The notes beneath the pieces are model-generated. The model saw only the letters and a list, made by a program, of their open reading frames with translations, was not told the DNA's origin and did not search any database. DNA of 64,000 nt from Actinomycetota bacterium (GTDB lineage Bacteria; Actinomycetota; UBA4738; HRBIN12). Where the stretch lies: NCBI GenBank assembly GCA_040881665.1, contig JBBECT010000004.1, positions 902,219 to 966,218 on the forward strand, given 5' to 3'. The translations under genes were made by a program, and so were the position numbers. Shown here one piece after another: positions 24,886 to 33,736 of this stretch (positions are counted from its first letter, which is position 1; the number at the start of each line of letters is the position of its first letter).

Positions 24886-27630
24886 GTGGCCCCAGTCGCG
24901 ATCATCGGGCGAGCCGAGGAGCTCGCTGCCATCGCCCGCTTCTTCGAGGATGCGCGTCCGGGGTCAAGCGCGCTGGTGCTCGAGGGCGACGCCGGGATCG
25001 GCAAGACGACGCTCTGGCGCGAAGCTGTTCGGCTCGCGGAGCGCACAAGCCTCATCCTGTCGTCGCGGGCATCCGAAGCCGAGGCGAGGATGTCGTTCGC
25101 GGTCCTCGGCGACCTTCTGACTCCCGTGCTGGAAGGGCCGATGGCCGAGCTGCCCGCCGGCCAGCGGAACGCCCTCGAGGCCGCCTTGCTGTTGGGGTCG
25201 CCGGGTCCCACCCGTCCAGATGCCCGAGCGGTTTCCCTCGCGGTCCTCGGGGTGCTGCGGGCACTTGCCTCCGGCGCCCCGCTCACGATCGCGGTCGACG
25301 ACGCGCAGTGGATAGATGCCCCGTCGGCCCGCGCGCTCGCGTTCGCGCTACGTCGCCTCGAGGACGAGCCCGTGACGCTCGTCGCGGCGACGCGATCCCC
25401 GACCGGCGCGTCCGATTTGCTGGACCTCATGGGCTCGCTCCGGGACGGCGTCGATCGACTGACGATCGGTCCGATCGCCCGCGTGCCGCTCGGACGGCTG
25501 CTCCGTCAACGACTGGAGGACGATGTCGCTTCGCCGCTGGTGCAACGGATCCACGAGGCCTCGGGCGGCAATCCGTTCTTCGCGCTCGAGATCGGTCGAG
25601 CGCTCGAGGGTGCAGACGCGCTCCTGACGCCGGGGGAGCCATTGCCGGTGCCGGCGGACCTCCGCGAGCTCCTCCGCCGCAGGCTGAGGGCGCTTCCTCG
25701 ATCCACGCGCGATGCCCTCCTCGTCGCTGCGAGCTCCGCGCAACGCACGGTACCGCTCGTCGAGAAAGTCAAGGGATCGGCCACGGGGCTGGCCGAGGCG
25801 GAGGACGCGGGGATCGTCCTGGTGCGCGGCACGTCGATCGAGTTCACGCATCCGCTCTTCGCGTCGACGGTCTACGAGAGCGCGTCCACGGGCGATCGAC
25901 GCGCCGCGCACGCCGGGCTAGCGAACGCCGTGAAGGATCCCGAGGAACGAGCGCGGCACCTGGCGCTCTGTTCGACCGGACCGAGCGAAGAGGTCGCCCG
26001 TGTCCTCGAGGAGGCGGGCGATCGCGCAGTGGCGAGGGGGGCTCCGCTCGGCGCCACCGAGCTCTACGGGCTGGCTGCCACCCTCACCCCTCCGCAGGAG
26101 GCCGACAGCCTCCAGATGCGACGCCTCCGGTCCGCACAAACCCTCTTCGCCGCCGGAGATACGCGCGGCGCCCGCGAGCTCGTCGAGCAGATCCTTGCCG
26201 AGACGGTACCGGGCCTCGTTCGCGCGCAGACGATGTACTCCCTCTCATTCATGAGCTGGAACGACCTCCCTCGCGTGAAGGGGTTGCTCGAGCTGGCCTT
26301 CGAGGAGATCGATGGGAACGGCTACATCCGAGGACTGATCCTTGCGGACCTGGCGTGGGTCGAGCTCGGCGCCTGTGATCCGGCATCGGCCCTGCCGTGG
26401 GCGAAGGCCGCCGTCGAGCTGGCGGAAGAGGTGAACGATCCGTTCCTGCTCCGAAGCGCGCTGGCGGCCCTGGCCTCCGTCGAGGCTGTCCTCGGTCACG
26501 ACCCCGCCGACCTCCTCGATCGAGGCATCTCCAAGGAGGGCTCGCTCGCGTACGGCGAGGTGACGACACCGCGGACCTGCCTCGGACGGTTCCAGCTGTG
26601 GAAGGGCGCGCTCGACGCGGCACGAGACACGCTGCACGTCGAGCTCGAGCGATACCTCGAGCAGGGCCACGAGTCGGCGTCATGGGACGTGCGGGCGTCG
26701 CTCGCTGAGGTGGAACACCGTGCCGGACATTGGCGGCTCGCCGCCGACCACGCCCTCGAAGCACGGGAGATCGTGCTCGAGGCGGGCTGGATCGATGTGC
26801 TGGGCGAGGTCGCAGCCGTGAAGGCGGCGATCGAGGCCGCGACAGGGAGAGTCGAGGAAGCTCGCGACGATGGCATCGAAGCCCTTGCTGCGTGTGAGCG
26901 GACGGCAGACCGCTGGAACGAGATCAGGGCGCGCGCGGCCTTGGGCTTCCTCGAGGTGTCGCTCGGGGACGCCGCGGCAGCGCACGCCTGGCTCGCTCCG
27001 GCAACCGAGATGACGGAGCGGATGGACCTTCGGGAGCCCGGAGCCTTCCCGTTCGTGTCCGACGAGATCGAAGCGCTCGTGGCACTCGGTGAGCTCGAGC
27101 CCGCCGAACGGCTCACCGACCGGTTGGACGACCACGGGCGGGCGCTCGACCGCCCGCTGGCGCTCGCGACGGCCGCCCGGTGCCGCGGCCTGGTCGCCGG
27201 GGCGCGGGGAGATCTCGAAGGGGCCGAAGCGCATCTGCAGCGATCCCTCCACGAGCACTCGCGGACGCAGCACCCCTTGGAGCTCGGACGGACGCTGCTG
27301 GTGGGGGGCTCGGTGCGCCGGCGGATGCGCCAGAAGAAGGGCGCGCGCGACCTCCTTCAGCAGGCGCTCATGACATTCGAGGAACTGGGCGCGCCGTTGT
27401 GGTCGCAGCGGGCCCAAGGTGAGCTCGCGAGGATCGGAGGCCGGGCACCCTTCTCGACTGCGCTCACCCCCACGGAGGCGCAGATCGCACGCCTCGTCGC
27501 CGAGGGGAAAACGAACCGTGAGGTCGCCGAGGCCCTCTTCGTGAGCGTGCACACCGTCGAAGCCAACCTGACGCGCATCTACCGGAAGTTGGACGTGCGC
27601 TCGAGGACCGAGCTCGCGAGGAAGCTCTAG
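24886..27630 (+). CDS. Large ATPase-containing LuxR regulator (LAL/MalT-like)
   Basis: 914 residues. N-terminal AAA/STAND-type ATPase with Walker A EGDAGIGKTT (33-42) and Walker B LTIAVDDAQWID; then a long helical TPR-like region (about 400-830). The C-terminal LuxR HTH is LTPTEAQIARLVAEGKTNRE, VAEALFVSVHTVEANLTRIY. Such LAL regulators bind an inducer, oligomerise using ATP and activate secondary metabolism or transport genes. GTG 24886 is used; no clear ribosome site precedes it, so translation may be leaderless or start at a nearby codon. The target is unknown; the secreted proteins downstream are in the same direction. Confidence 0.9.
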   Translation: MAPVAIIGRAEELAAIARFFEDARPGSSALVLEGDAGIGKTTLWREAVRLAERTSLILSSRASEAEARMSFAVLGDLLTPVLEGPMAELPAGQRNALEAALLLGSPGPTRPDARAVSLAVLGVLRALASGAPLTIAVDDAQWIDAPSARALAFALRRLEDEPVTLVAATRSPTGASDLLDLMGSLRDGVDRLTIGPIARVPLGRLLRQRLEDDVASPLVQRIHEASGGNPFFALEIGRALEGADALLTPGEPLPVPADLRELLRRRLRALPRSTRDALLVAASSAQRTVPLVEKVKGSATGLAEAEDAGIVLVRGTSIEFTHPLFASTVYESASTGDRRAAHAGLANAVKDPEERARHLALCSTGPSEEVARVLEEAGDRAVARGAPLGATELYGLAATLTPPQEADSLQMRRLRSAQTLFAAGDTRGARELVEQILAETVPGLVRAQTMYSLSFMSWNDLPRVKGLLELAFEEIDGNGYIRGLILADLAWVELGACDPASALPWAKAAVELAEEVNDPFLLRSALAALASVEAVLGHDPADLLDRGISKEGSLAYGEVTTPRTCLGRFQLWKGALDAARDTLHVELERYLEQGHESASWDVRASLAEVEHRAGHWRLAADHALEAREIVLEAGWIDVLGEVAAVKAAIEAATGRVEEARDDGIEALAACERTADRWNEIRARAALGFLEVSLGDAAAAHAWLAPATEMTERMDLREPGAFPFVSDEIEALVALGELEPAERLTDRLDDHGRALDRPLALATAARCRGLVAGARGDLEGAEAHLQRSLHEHSRTQHPLELGRTLLVGGSVRRRMRQKKGARDLLQQALMTFEELGAPLWSQRAQGELARIGGRAPFSTALTPTEAQIARLVAEGKTNREVAEALFVSVHTVEANLTRIYRKLDVRSRTELARKL

Positions 27631-27711
27631 AAACGTAGGGGTTTCCGGGATTCCTCTCCTAATGCTGCTCCCTAGGGTCGGCTTCCCGGCCCCAGACTAA
27701 GGGAGAGAGTT

Positions 27712-28446
27712 ATGCGGAAGGTGCTGGTTACCTGGGCAGCACTCGCGATCGTGCTGTCGGTGAGTCCATCCGTCGGCGCTGTCAATGGCGGCTTGGACGG
27801 CAACGCGCATCCGAACGTGGGCGTGATGATCGTTGCGGACAGCAACGGCGACTGGTTTGAGTTCTGCGGCGGCGTGTTGATTTCGTCAACGGAGTTCCTT
27901 ACCAACTACAACTGCCCCGGCGCCGTTGCGTTCGCGCAATCGATCGGCGGCCACGCGGAGATCACGTTCGACCCAGTCGCCTGGCCCCCCAAGGAGGCGA
28001 GGTGGCGGACAGTCGAAGCCGGCTACATCCACCCGGACGCGAACCCCAAGAACGGCACCAACCTCTACGGGATCGCCGTGCTCGCCACCCCCGTCCGAGG
28101 GATTACACCAGCCGAGCTCCCCACGCTGCAGCAGCTCGCGTCGATCAAGAAAACGCAGCGGCTTACCGTCGTCGGCTACGGCTCGGACCCCGCTGTCCGA
28201 CGGTCCGCGACGGCGACGATCGCGGCGATTGATCCCGGCACGATCGCGGTCCTGAATAACGCGAAGGCGACCGGGCAAGGTGGCGTGTGCGGAGACGGGG
28301 GCGCCCCGTATTTCCTCGGGGATTCCAACGTCGTGGTCGCCGTGGCCGACGGCGAGGTCGGGAGGTGCAACGCGATCTCGTGGGCGTTCAGGAACGACAC
28401 GGAGACCGCACGCTCGTTCCTGGACGACTTCGTCAGCGTGCCGTAA
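27712..28446 (+). CDS. Secreted trypsin-fold pseudo-protease
   Basis: 244 residues with a signal peptide (MRKVLVTWAALAIVLSVSPS, cleavage near VGA). The body follows the chymotrypsin (S1) pattern FCGGVLISSTEFL, then a strand GIAVL, then VCGDGGAPYFLGD, but all three catalytic residues are changed. The His57 position in L-T-A-A-H-C is N67 (LTNYNC), the Asp102 position before IAVL is G120, and the Ser195 position in GDSGGP is G196. The disulphide cysteines around these sites remain (C52/C68, C193/C219). The protein is therefore predicted to be folded and exported but not proteolytic. ATG 27712 follows AAGGGAGAG. Confidence 0.8.
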   Translation: MRKVLVTWAALAIVLSVSPSVGAVNGGLDGNAHPNVGVMIVADSNGDWFEFCGGVLISSTEFLTNYNCPGAVAFAQSIGGHAEITFDPVAWPPKEARWRTVEAGYIHPDANPKNGTNLYGIAVLATPVRGITPAELPTLQQLASIKKTQRLTVVGYGSDPAVRRSATATIAAIDPGTIAVLNNAKATGQGGVCGDGGAPYFLGDSNVVVAVADGEVGRCNAISWAFRNDTETARSFLDDFVSVP

Positions 28447-28467
28447 CGGCACGCTGACCGAGGAGCG

Positions 28468-28505
28468 GCGACGGCGTTGGCCGCTGGGGTGGCCAACGCC
28501 GTCGC
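28468..28505 (+). terminator. Long perfect hairpin terminator
   Basis: Fifteen-base perfect arms GCGACGGCGTTGGCC (28468-28482) and GGCCAACGCCGTCGC (28491-28505) with an eight-base loop, 22 bases after the pseudo-protease stop. No T-run follows, as is common in very GC-rich genomes. Confidence 0.75.
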
Positions 28506-28554
28506 CCCGCCCTCGCCAGGAGCCGGCATGGCTTGATTGAAGGAGGTCTTCGGG

Positions 28555-29292
28555 ATGACGACGAAACAGGTCGAGCCCGATCTCGATTCGCGGAGGGATC
28601 AGGAAATCAGACAGGAGCAGGCCCGCCGGCGACGCAGGATCGGGGCGTTCGCCCTGGCAGCGGTGATCGGTGTAGCAGCGGTCGCGCTTCTCCTGGTGAT
28701 ACGTCCAGGGCAGGACACGATCACACCGGCGAACGAACCCTCGGTGATCAACCCGGTGGATCCTTCAGCGGTGGCGGTCGCCACGAGGTTTGTCGAGGCA
28801 TTCGGTGCTTTCGACGGTAAGGAGGCGATTACCTATCTGGCCGATAACCCATACCTCGAGATGGACGCAACCACCCCGGAGGAAGTGCCAGCGTTCACCT
28901 CCTTCCTCGAAGCTCAGGGCTACGAACAGATCCCCGTCGGAGGATGCTCTGTAACGGGTAGCTCCGCCTCTGGCACCGCGGTGCGTTGCCGGTTCAATTG
29001 GCACGCCATCAGGTCCGACGAGATCGGACTGGGTCCCTACCCCGGCTTCTGGGATCTCACCGTTCGTGATGGAGAGATCGGTTCCGTGTCCCTGTATTGG
29101 GAGATCAAGAAGTTCTCGCCGCAGATGTGGGAGCCTTTCAGAAACTGGGTGTCCTCGACGTATCCGAAAAACTTCGCGGTGATGTACGTCGACTCGGGGT
29201 CCAACTTCCGGCTCACCGAGGAGTCGATCGGGCTCTGGGAGCTACGCACCAAGGAGTACGTGGAGAAAGTGAATCAGGGAAACGCGGGGTAG
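28555..29292 (+). CDS. Membrane-anchored protein with extracytoplasmic NTF2-like domain
   Basis: 245 residues from ATG 28555 with GAAGGAGG at 28539-28546. A charged cytoplasmic N-terminus (about 1-33, Arg-rich) is followed by one transmembrane helix (about 34-54) and an external domain of about 185 residues. That domain's pattern of an initial helix (VATRFVEAFGAFDGKEAITY), later beta strands and two Cys suggests a SnoaL/NTF2-type ligand-binding fold, but this is weak. No enzyme motif is visible. Confidence 0.65.
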   Translation: MTTKQVEPDLDSRRDQEIRQEQARRRRRIGAFALAAVIGVAAVALLLVIRPGQDTITPANEPSVINPVDPSAVAVATRFVEAFGAFDGKEAITYLADNPYLEMDATTPEEVPAFTSFLEAQGYEQIPVGGCSVTGSSASGTAVRCRFNWHAIRSDEIGLGPYPGFWDLTVRDGEIGSVSLYWEIKKFSPQMWEPFRNWVSSTYPKNFAVMYVDSGSNFRLTEESIGLWELRTKEYVEKVNQGNAG

Positions 29293-29299
29293 TGAATCG

Positions 29300-29388
29300 C
29301 TGCTGTGGGAGGTACCCCTCTTAACCTGTGGGAGTTCCTCCAGAAGAGTGGGAAGCCGTGTGGTGAGGGAGTTCTGAGAACACCCCAC
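29300..29388. repeat. Dispersed ~88-bp repeat, copy B
   Basis: Near-identical to copy A (2235-2322) from CTGCTGTGGGAGGTACC to the terminal CCCCAC. It starts eight bases after the stop of the membrane-anchored protein. The 11-base near-palindrome GTTCTGAGAAC is inside. Between this repeat and 29681 I see no gene and no other convincing feature. Confidence 0.7.
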
Positions 29389-29681
29389 TGCTTACGATTG
29401 GCGAGCGAGTGATCAGCCGCGCGAACGTGCGCCGCGACGACCGGCGAGACGAGAACCGGCGCGTCGGACCGATCACGAACGCGCTCGCCCACGCCCCGAG
29501 ATGGCTCGGGTACAACCTCGGGGCCTAGCGGGGGGCTCGAGGAGCAGATCGGATTCGAACCCGACGGCCTCGTCTGAGACCTCGTCCACCAGTCGGGTGC
29601 GTTCACGCTGCGGGACAGCGGCACCATCACCCGTACCCGTCGCTTGCCGGCGTTCCCGGTACGACGTTCGCCGGTGCGGGC

Positions 29682-32033
29682 ATGGTCACCGCTATTAGGA
29701 TGAGCGACGTGAACGAAATGGGCCTCGACGACGTGCTCTCCACTGCTCCGCCGGCTCTTCCGGCGGAGGAGGCAGCCGCGCTGGCGCTCGAGTTGTTCGG
29801 GGCCGAAGGGACGGCGACAGCGGTGGGAAGCGAGCGCGACCAGACGTTCGTTCTGGGTGGCCCTCGTCCGGCGGTGATGAAGATCTCGAACGAGGCCGAA
29901 GATCCCGCCAGGCTCGATATGGAGGCCCGTGCCGCGTTCCACGCGCTGGCCGCCGATCCGGGGCTGGCGGTCGCAACACCGTGGGCTGCTCTGAGAACGG
30001 ATCCGTCCCGAGGCCCGGCGGCGTATCGGGCATCGATCCCCTCGGCGACCGGGGGCGTGCACCAGGTCAGGATGTACGCACGCATGCCGGGGACGGCTTC
30101 GGTCGATGAGTCGACGCTGAGCGACGCCGCCGTGAGCGCATGGGGAGAGACCGCTGCGCGGCTGGGGCGCGCGCTTCGGGGGTTCTTCGATCCCGGGGCC
30201 TCGCGTGCGGTGTTCTGGGATCCCCAGCATGCGCTCGCGCTTCGCCCGCTGGTCTCAGCGGTCGCGGATCATCGGATGCGCGCGCTCATCGAGCGAACGC
30301 TTGACCGCTACGAGGCGGTCGTGGTCCCGGGGTGGTCCACGCTGCGCCATCAGGTGATCCACGGCGATCTCTGTGCGGACAACATGCTCGTGGACGACGA
30401 TGGCGTGATCACGGGCATCATCGATTTCGGAGATATGAGCTTCACGGCGCTGGTCGTCGACTTGGCAGCGGTGATCGAGTCCCTGGTCTCGGGTCGAAGC
30501 GGCGACGAGGTCTTGCGGGTAGCGCGCATGGCGATGGACGGGTTCGAGCGTGTGCTCCCCCTGGAACCCGGAGAACGCGCGATCCTCGGGGAACTCGTCG
30601 CGGCCAGATCTTGCGCAGCATCGATCCTTCCTTCGTGGCGCTCCTCGATGTACGAAGACCCCGAGGCCTTCGCAGCTCAGTATCACGAGGATGCCTTCGA
30701 GCTCCTCAAGCTGTTTGACGAGATGGGCTTCGAGGACGTGGCCCGAAGATTGGGCGGGCGAGAGCCCGGCACCATGGTCGCCTTCGACGACCTGGTCGGC
30801 CGCCGCGCCAACGTGCTCGGCTCCGCGCTCACCGGACTCTCATACGCTCAACCGCTTCACATCGTTCGGGGTGAGGGTCCCTGGCTCTTCGACCACGAGG
30901 ACCGCCGCTACCTCGATGCGTACAACAACGTGCCCGTCGTCGGGCATTGTCACCCTCGCGTGACCGGAGCGATCGCACGGCAAGCCCGCGTGCTCAACAC
31001 GAACATGCGCTATCTGCACGCGACGGTGCTCGATCTAGCCGAGCGACTGGTGGCGACCACCGAGGGCGAACTGGACACAGTGATGTTCGTGAACTCCGGT
31101 TCAGAGGCCAACGATCTGGCTTGGCGGATCGCCATCGCGGCCACCGGCAACAGCGGCGGGCTCTGTACGGCCTATGCCTACCATGGGGTGAGCGAGACCA
31201 CGACGTGGCTTTCCCCGGAGGCCTGGTCGAAAGGAGCGCGTCCCGACCACGTCGAGACCTGGCGCCCCCCCGACGCCTACCGGGGCTTGCATATGGACCC
31301 GTCCGAGTTCCCCTCTGCGATTGCCCGTCTCGCCGAGCGAGGTCACGCGCCCGCCGTCGCGATCTTGGACGGAGTGCTCACGAGCGACGGGATCCTCGAT
31401 CTCGATCCCGAGTACGTGACAGCGTGCGTGGACGCACTGCACCGCGCTGGTGGCCTCTGGATCGCGGATGAGGTTCAGGGGGGGCACGGTCGCACCGGAG
31501 ACGCGATGTGGTCCTACCAACGTCTCGGGATCGCACCCGACTTCGTCACCATCGGTAAGCCCATGGGCAACGGACACCCGGTGGCAGCGGTGATCACCAG
31601 GAGCGACATCGTCGACCGCTTCGCCGAGACCACCGACTATTTCTCTACGTTCGGCGGCAACCCCGTGTCGACAGCCGCTGCCAGCGCGGTCCTCGACGTG
31701 ATCGAGGATGAACGACTCTTGAACAACGCTCGTGAAGTGGGTACCTATCTCCTCGCCCGACTGCTCGAGGTCAAGGCCGACCACCCGATCATCGGAGACG
31801 TGCGTGGCATGGGGCTTGCCTGCGGGGTCGAGATCGTGACGGACCCTGCTTCCAAGCAGCCGGACGCCGGCGCCGCCGAGCGGATCATCAACGGGCTCCG
31901 ACAACACGGGGTGCTCGTCGGCACCACCGGTGCGGCGGACAACACGCTCAAGGTCCGCCCCCCGCTCGTGTTCGGCCGCGCGGAGGCAGATCTCTTGGTG
32001 GAAACCCTCCGCGACGTGCTCACGGGTGGATGA
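29682..32033 (+). CDS. Small-molecule kinase / PLP phospho-lyase fusion
   Basis: 783 residues. Residues about 20-350 are an APH/choline-kinase-type phosphotransferase: the catalytic loop HGDLCADN starts at H227, and the metal motif IIDFGD follows. Residues about 365-783 are a class III PLP enzyme: VMFVNSGSEANDLAWRIAIA, then the PLP-binding IADEVQGGHGRTG and the Schiff-base lysine K626 (FVTIGKPMGNG). This pairing is known from bacterial homologues of hydroxylysine kinase joined to AGXT2L enzymes, which phosphorylate an amino alcohol and then remove phosphate and ammonia (ethanolamine phosphate or phosphohydroxylysine phospho-lyase). ATG 29682 is used; ATG 29700 is also possible. Breakdown of an amino alcohol is the likely role. 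Confidence 0.87.
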   Translation: MVTAIRMSDVNEMGLDDVLSTAPPALPAEEAAALALELFGAEGTATAVGSERDQTFVLGGPRPAVMKISNEAEDPARLDMEARAAFHALAADPGLAVATPWAALRTDPSRGPAAYRASIPSATGGVHQVRMYARMPGTASVDESTLSDAAVSAWGETAARLGRALRGFFDPGASRAVFWDPQHALALRPLVSAVADHRMRALIERTLDRYEAVVVPGWSTLRHQVIHGDLCADNMLVDDDGVITGIIDFGDMSFTALVVDLAAVIESLVSGRSGDEVLRVARMAMDGFERVLPLEPGERAILGELVAARSCAASILPSWRSSMYEDPEAFAAQYHEDAFELLKLFDEMGFEDVARRLGGREPGTMVAFDDLVGRRANVLGSALTGLSYAQPLHIVRGEGPWLFDHEDRRYLDAYNNVPVVGHCHPRVTGAIARQARVLNTNMRYLHATVLDLAERLVATTEGELDTVMFVNSGSEANDLAWRIAIAATGNSGGLCTAYAYHGVSETTTWLSPEAWSKGARPDHVETWRPPDAYRGLHMDPSEFPSAIARLAERGHAPAVAILDGVLTSDGILDLDPEYVTACVDALHRAGGLWIADEVQGGHGRTGDAMWSYQRLGIAPDFVTIGKPMGNGHPVAAVITRSDIVDRFAETTDYFSTFGGNPVSTAAASAVLDVIEDERLLNNAREVGTYLLARLLEVKADHPIIGDVRGMGLACGVEIVTDPASKQPDAGAAERIINGLRQHGVLVGTTGAADNTLKVRPPLVFGRAEADLLVETLRDVLTGG

Positions 32034-32126
32034 CTCTGCGATGCCCTCGGCAAGACGGAGATGATGGGTGAGTGATATCCCTCGGCGCGCTCGTGCGCAG
32101 CTGGAGCCCGATCCGGGTGTGTGGGT

Positions 32127-32400
32127 TCAGATGTCGACCGCGCAGCGCTCGCCGCTCGGGATCGCTCCCTCCATGAACCCTGGGAAGTCCCACTCTGTCG
32201 CGTCACCGGCGAAGTGGATATTCCCTTCACGCACTCCCTCGATCCCGGAGAACCCGGTGAACTGGCCGGGCTTCCAGTACGGAACGCTCCCTTGACCCAT
32301 GGGTCGTTGAGGCCCGCCGGGTCCGTTCGGAACACGATGTGCAAGAGGATCGGCTCTCCGGAGCCACTCGAACATGCCGAATGCGCGAGAACGCCAGTCG
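32127..32400 (-). pseudogene. C-terminal remnant of a flavin amine oxidase
   Basis: The minus strand ends at TGA 32127-32129 with the FAD-binding C-terminus typical of monoamine-oxidase-like enzymes: VREGNIHFAGDATEWDFPGF, then MEGAIPSGERCAVDI. Upstream codons (WKPGQFTGFSGIEG) still fit, but the rest of the gene is replaced at about 32437 by duplicated kinase sequence. Only about 90 residues survive. Confidence 0.65.
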
Positions 32401-32437
32401 CGCGCGAGCCAGTCGGCCACGCGGCGCCAGAGTGGCA

Positions 32438-32945
32438 CGTTCCACGCGCTGGCCGCCGATCCGGGGCTGGCGGTCGCAACACCGTGGGCTGCTCTGAGAA
32501 CGGATCCGTCCCGAGGCCCGGCGGCGTATCGGGCATCGATCCCCTCGGCGACCGGGGGCGTGCACCAGGTCAGGATGTACGCACGCATGCCGGGGACGGC
32601 TTCGGTCGATGAGTCGACGCTGAGCGACGCCGCCGTGAGCGCATGGGGAGAGACCGCTGCGCGGCTGGGGCGCGCGCTTCGGGGGTTCTTCGATCCCGGG
32701 GCCTCGCGTGCGGTGTTCTGGGATCCCCAGCATGCGCTCGCGCTTCGCCCGCTGGTCTCAGCGGTCGCGGATCATCGGATGCGCGCGCTCATCGAGCGAA
32801 CGCTTGACCGCTACGAGGCGGTCTGGTCCCGGGGTGGTCCACGCTGCGCCATCAGGTGATCCACGGCGACCTCGGTGCGGACAACGTGCTCGTGGACGAC
32901 AACCGCGACAGCTGCTGCCACTGCGGTCCTCGACGTGATCGAGGA
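32438..32945 (+). pseudogene. Decayed partial duplicate of the kinase/PLP fusion gene
   Basis: From CGTTCCACGCGCTGG at 32438 the sequence repeats 29935 onward with near-perfect identity for over 380 bases. At about 32822 one base is missing (frameshift), and divergence then rises up to GTGGACGAC (32892-32900). It then jumps: 32906-32945 matches 31669-31708 in the PLP domain. So about 1.26 kb is deleted from the copy, the 5' end is missing, and no functional protein can result. Offset between the copies is 2503 bases. Confidence 0.88.
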
Positions 32946-33092
32946 GGCGGCCCTTTCCGGTTCGATATTCCAAGCACCATCCGATGGTCCCTCCGGCTCG
33001 ATCGCTCTCGCAGCACCCCGAATTCCAGCGCGGCCGAAGGCATAGTCTGTGTCCACGAGAGCGGGCCGACACCGGAAGGGGATGGGTACCCG

Positions 33093-33545
33093 ATGAACGA
33101 GGATACGGTGCTGCAAGAAGAACTCGAGGCTGGCACGAGTCTGACGCAAGCTATCCAGGACGCGCCTCACGACCTACGTCCCGTCGACGGAGTCGTTCCG
33201 GGCTGGTCGCTCCATGACACCTTGTGGCATGTGGCCTACTGGGTCAACCACGCCGCAGACGTCATCGAGGCCGTACAACCCGGCGAGCCGTTCCCCGAGG
33301 AACCGGTAGAAGCCGAGTACTACGACGCGAAGAACGCGGAGGCCTTCCCCCAGGGTCGCACCATGGAATGGAACCATGTCGTCGCCCATCTCGAACACGG
33401 GCGCGAACGGGCACGGCAGGCACTCGCGGCGTGCGACGAGGCGAACAGCGACGCGGCCGCTGATCGGCTCATGGAAGAAGTCGAGCACTACCGCGAGCAT
33501 GACGCCCAGATCCGGGCGTTCCTCGCCCCGCAGGAGACCGCGTGA
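33093..33545 (+). CDS. DinB-like four-helix protein
   Basis: 150 residues, ATG 33093 after GGAAGGGG. A helical-bundle protein with the DinB/YfiT-type histidine pattern: LHDTLWHVAYWVNHAADVIE, EWNHVVAHLEHGRERARQAL, VEHYREHDAQIRAFL. Three His residues on separate helices typically bind a divalent metal in thiol-dependent S-transferases (mycothiol or bacillithiol). The start codon lies just beyond the decayed kinase duplicate. Its stop overlaps the next start (GTGA). Confidence 0.7.
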   Translation: MNEDTVLQEELEAGTSLTQAIQDAPHDLRPVDGVVPGWSLHDTLWHVAYWVNHAADVIEAVQPGEPFPEEPVEAEYYDAKNAEAFPQGRTMEWNHVVAHLEHGRERARQALAACDEANSDAAADRLMEEVEHYREHDAQIRAFLAPQETA

Positions 33546-33736
33546 GCGAGCCATCGGTCATCGTGCTCACCGGCGCCACGGTGAGAGCAGGCATGGAGGG
33601 GCAGGAGGCCTCGCTCGCCGAGCGGATGGACGCCACCATGCGGGGGGCACCCGGATTCATCTCGTCGAAGGACTTCACCGCCGAAGATGGCGTTGAGATG
33701 GCGGGTCCGATCGCGATGGATCCTCTGCTTCGATGA
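33542..33736 (+). CDS. Truncated antibiotic-biosynthesis-monooxygenase-like protein
   Basis: 64 residues from GTG 33542, overlapping the DinB-like stop. The start (VIVLTGATVRAGMEGQEASL, then GAPGFISSKDFTAEDGVE) fits the first strand, helix and strand of the ABM (ferredoxin-like) fold, normally about 95-110 aa. The protein ends before the last strand and helix, so it is probably a truncated gene. The stop overlaps the following methyltransferase start (ATGA), so the transcript reads through. Confidence 0.5.
   Translation: MSEPSVIVLTGATVRAGMEGQEASLAERMDATMRGAPGFISSKDFTAEDGVEMAGPIAMDPLLR

Noticed and set aside
29541..29575. T-arm-like GGTTCGAATCC (minus strand) followed by CTGCTCC, suggesting a tRNA 3' end or attachment site
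   Set aside because: No acceptor 5' half, D-arm or anticodon stem can be folded upstream; the sequence also reads as ordinary codons. Chance resemblance.
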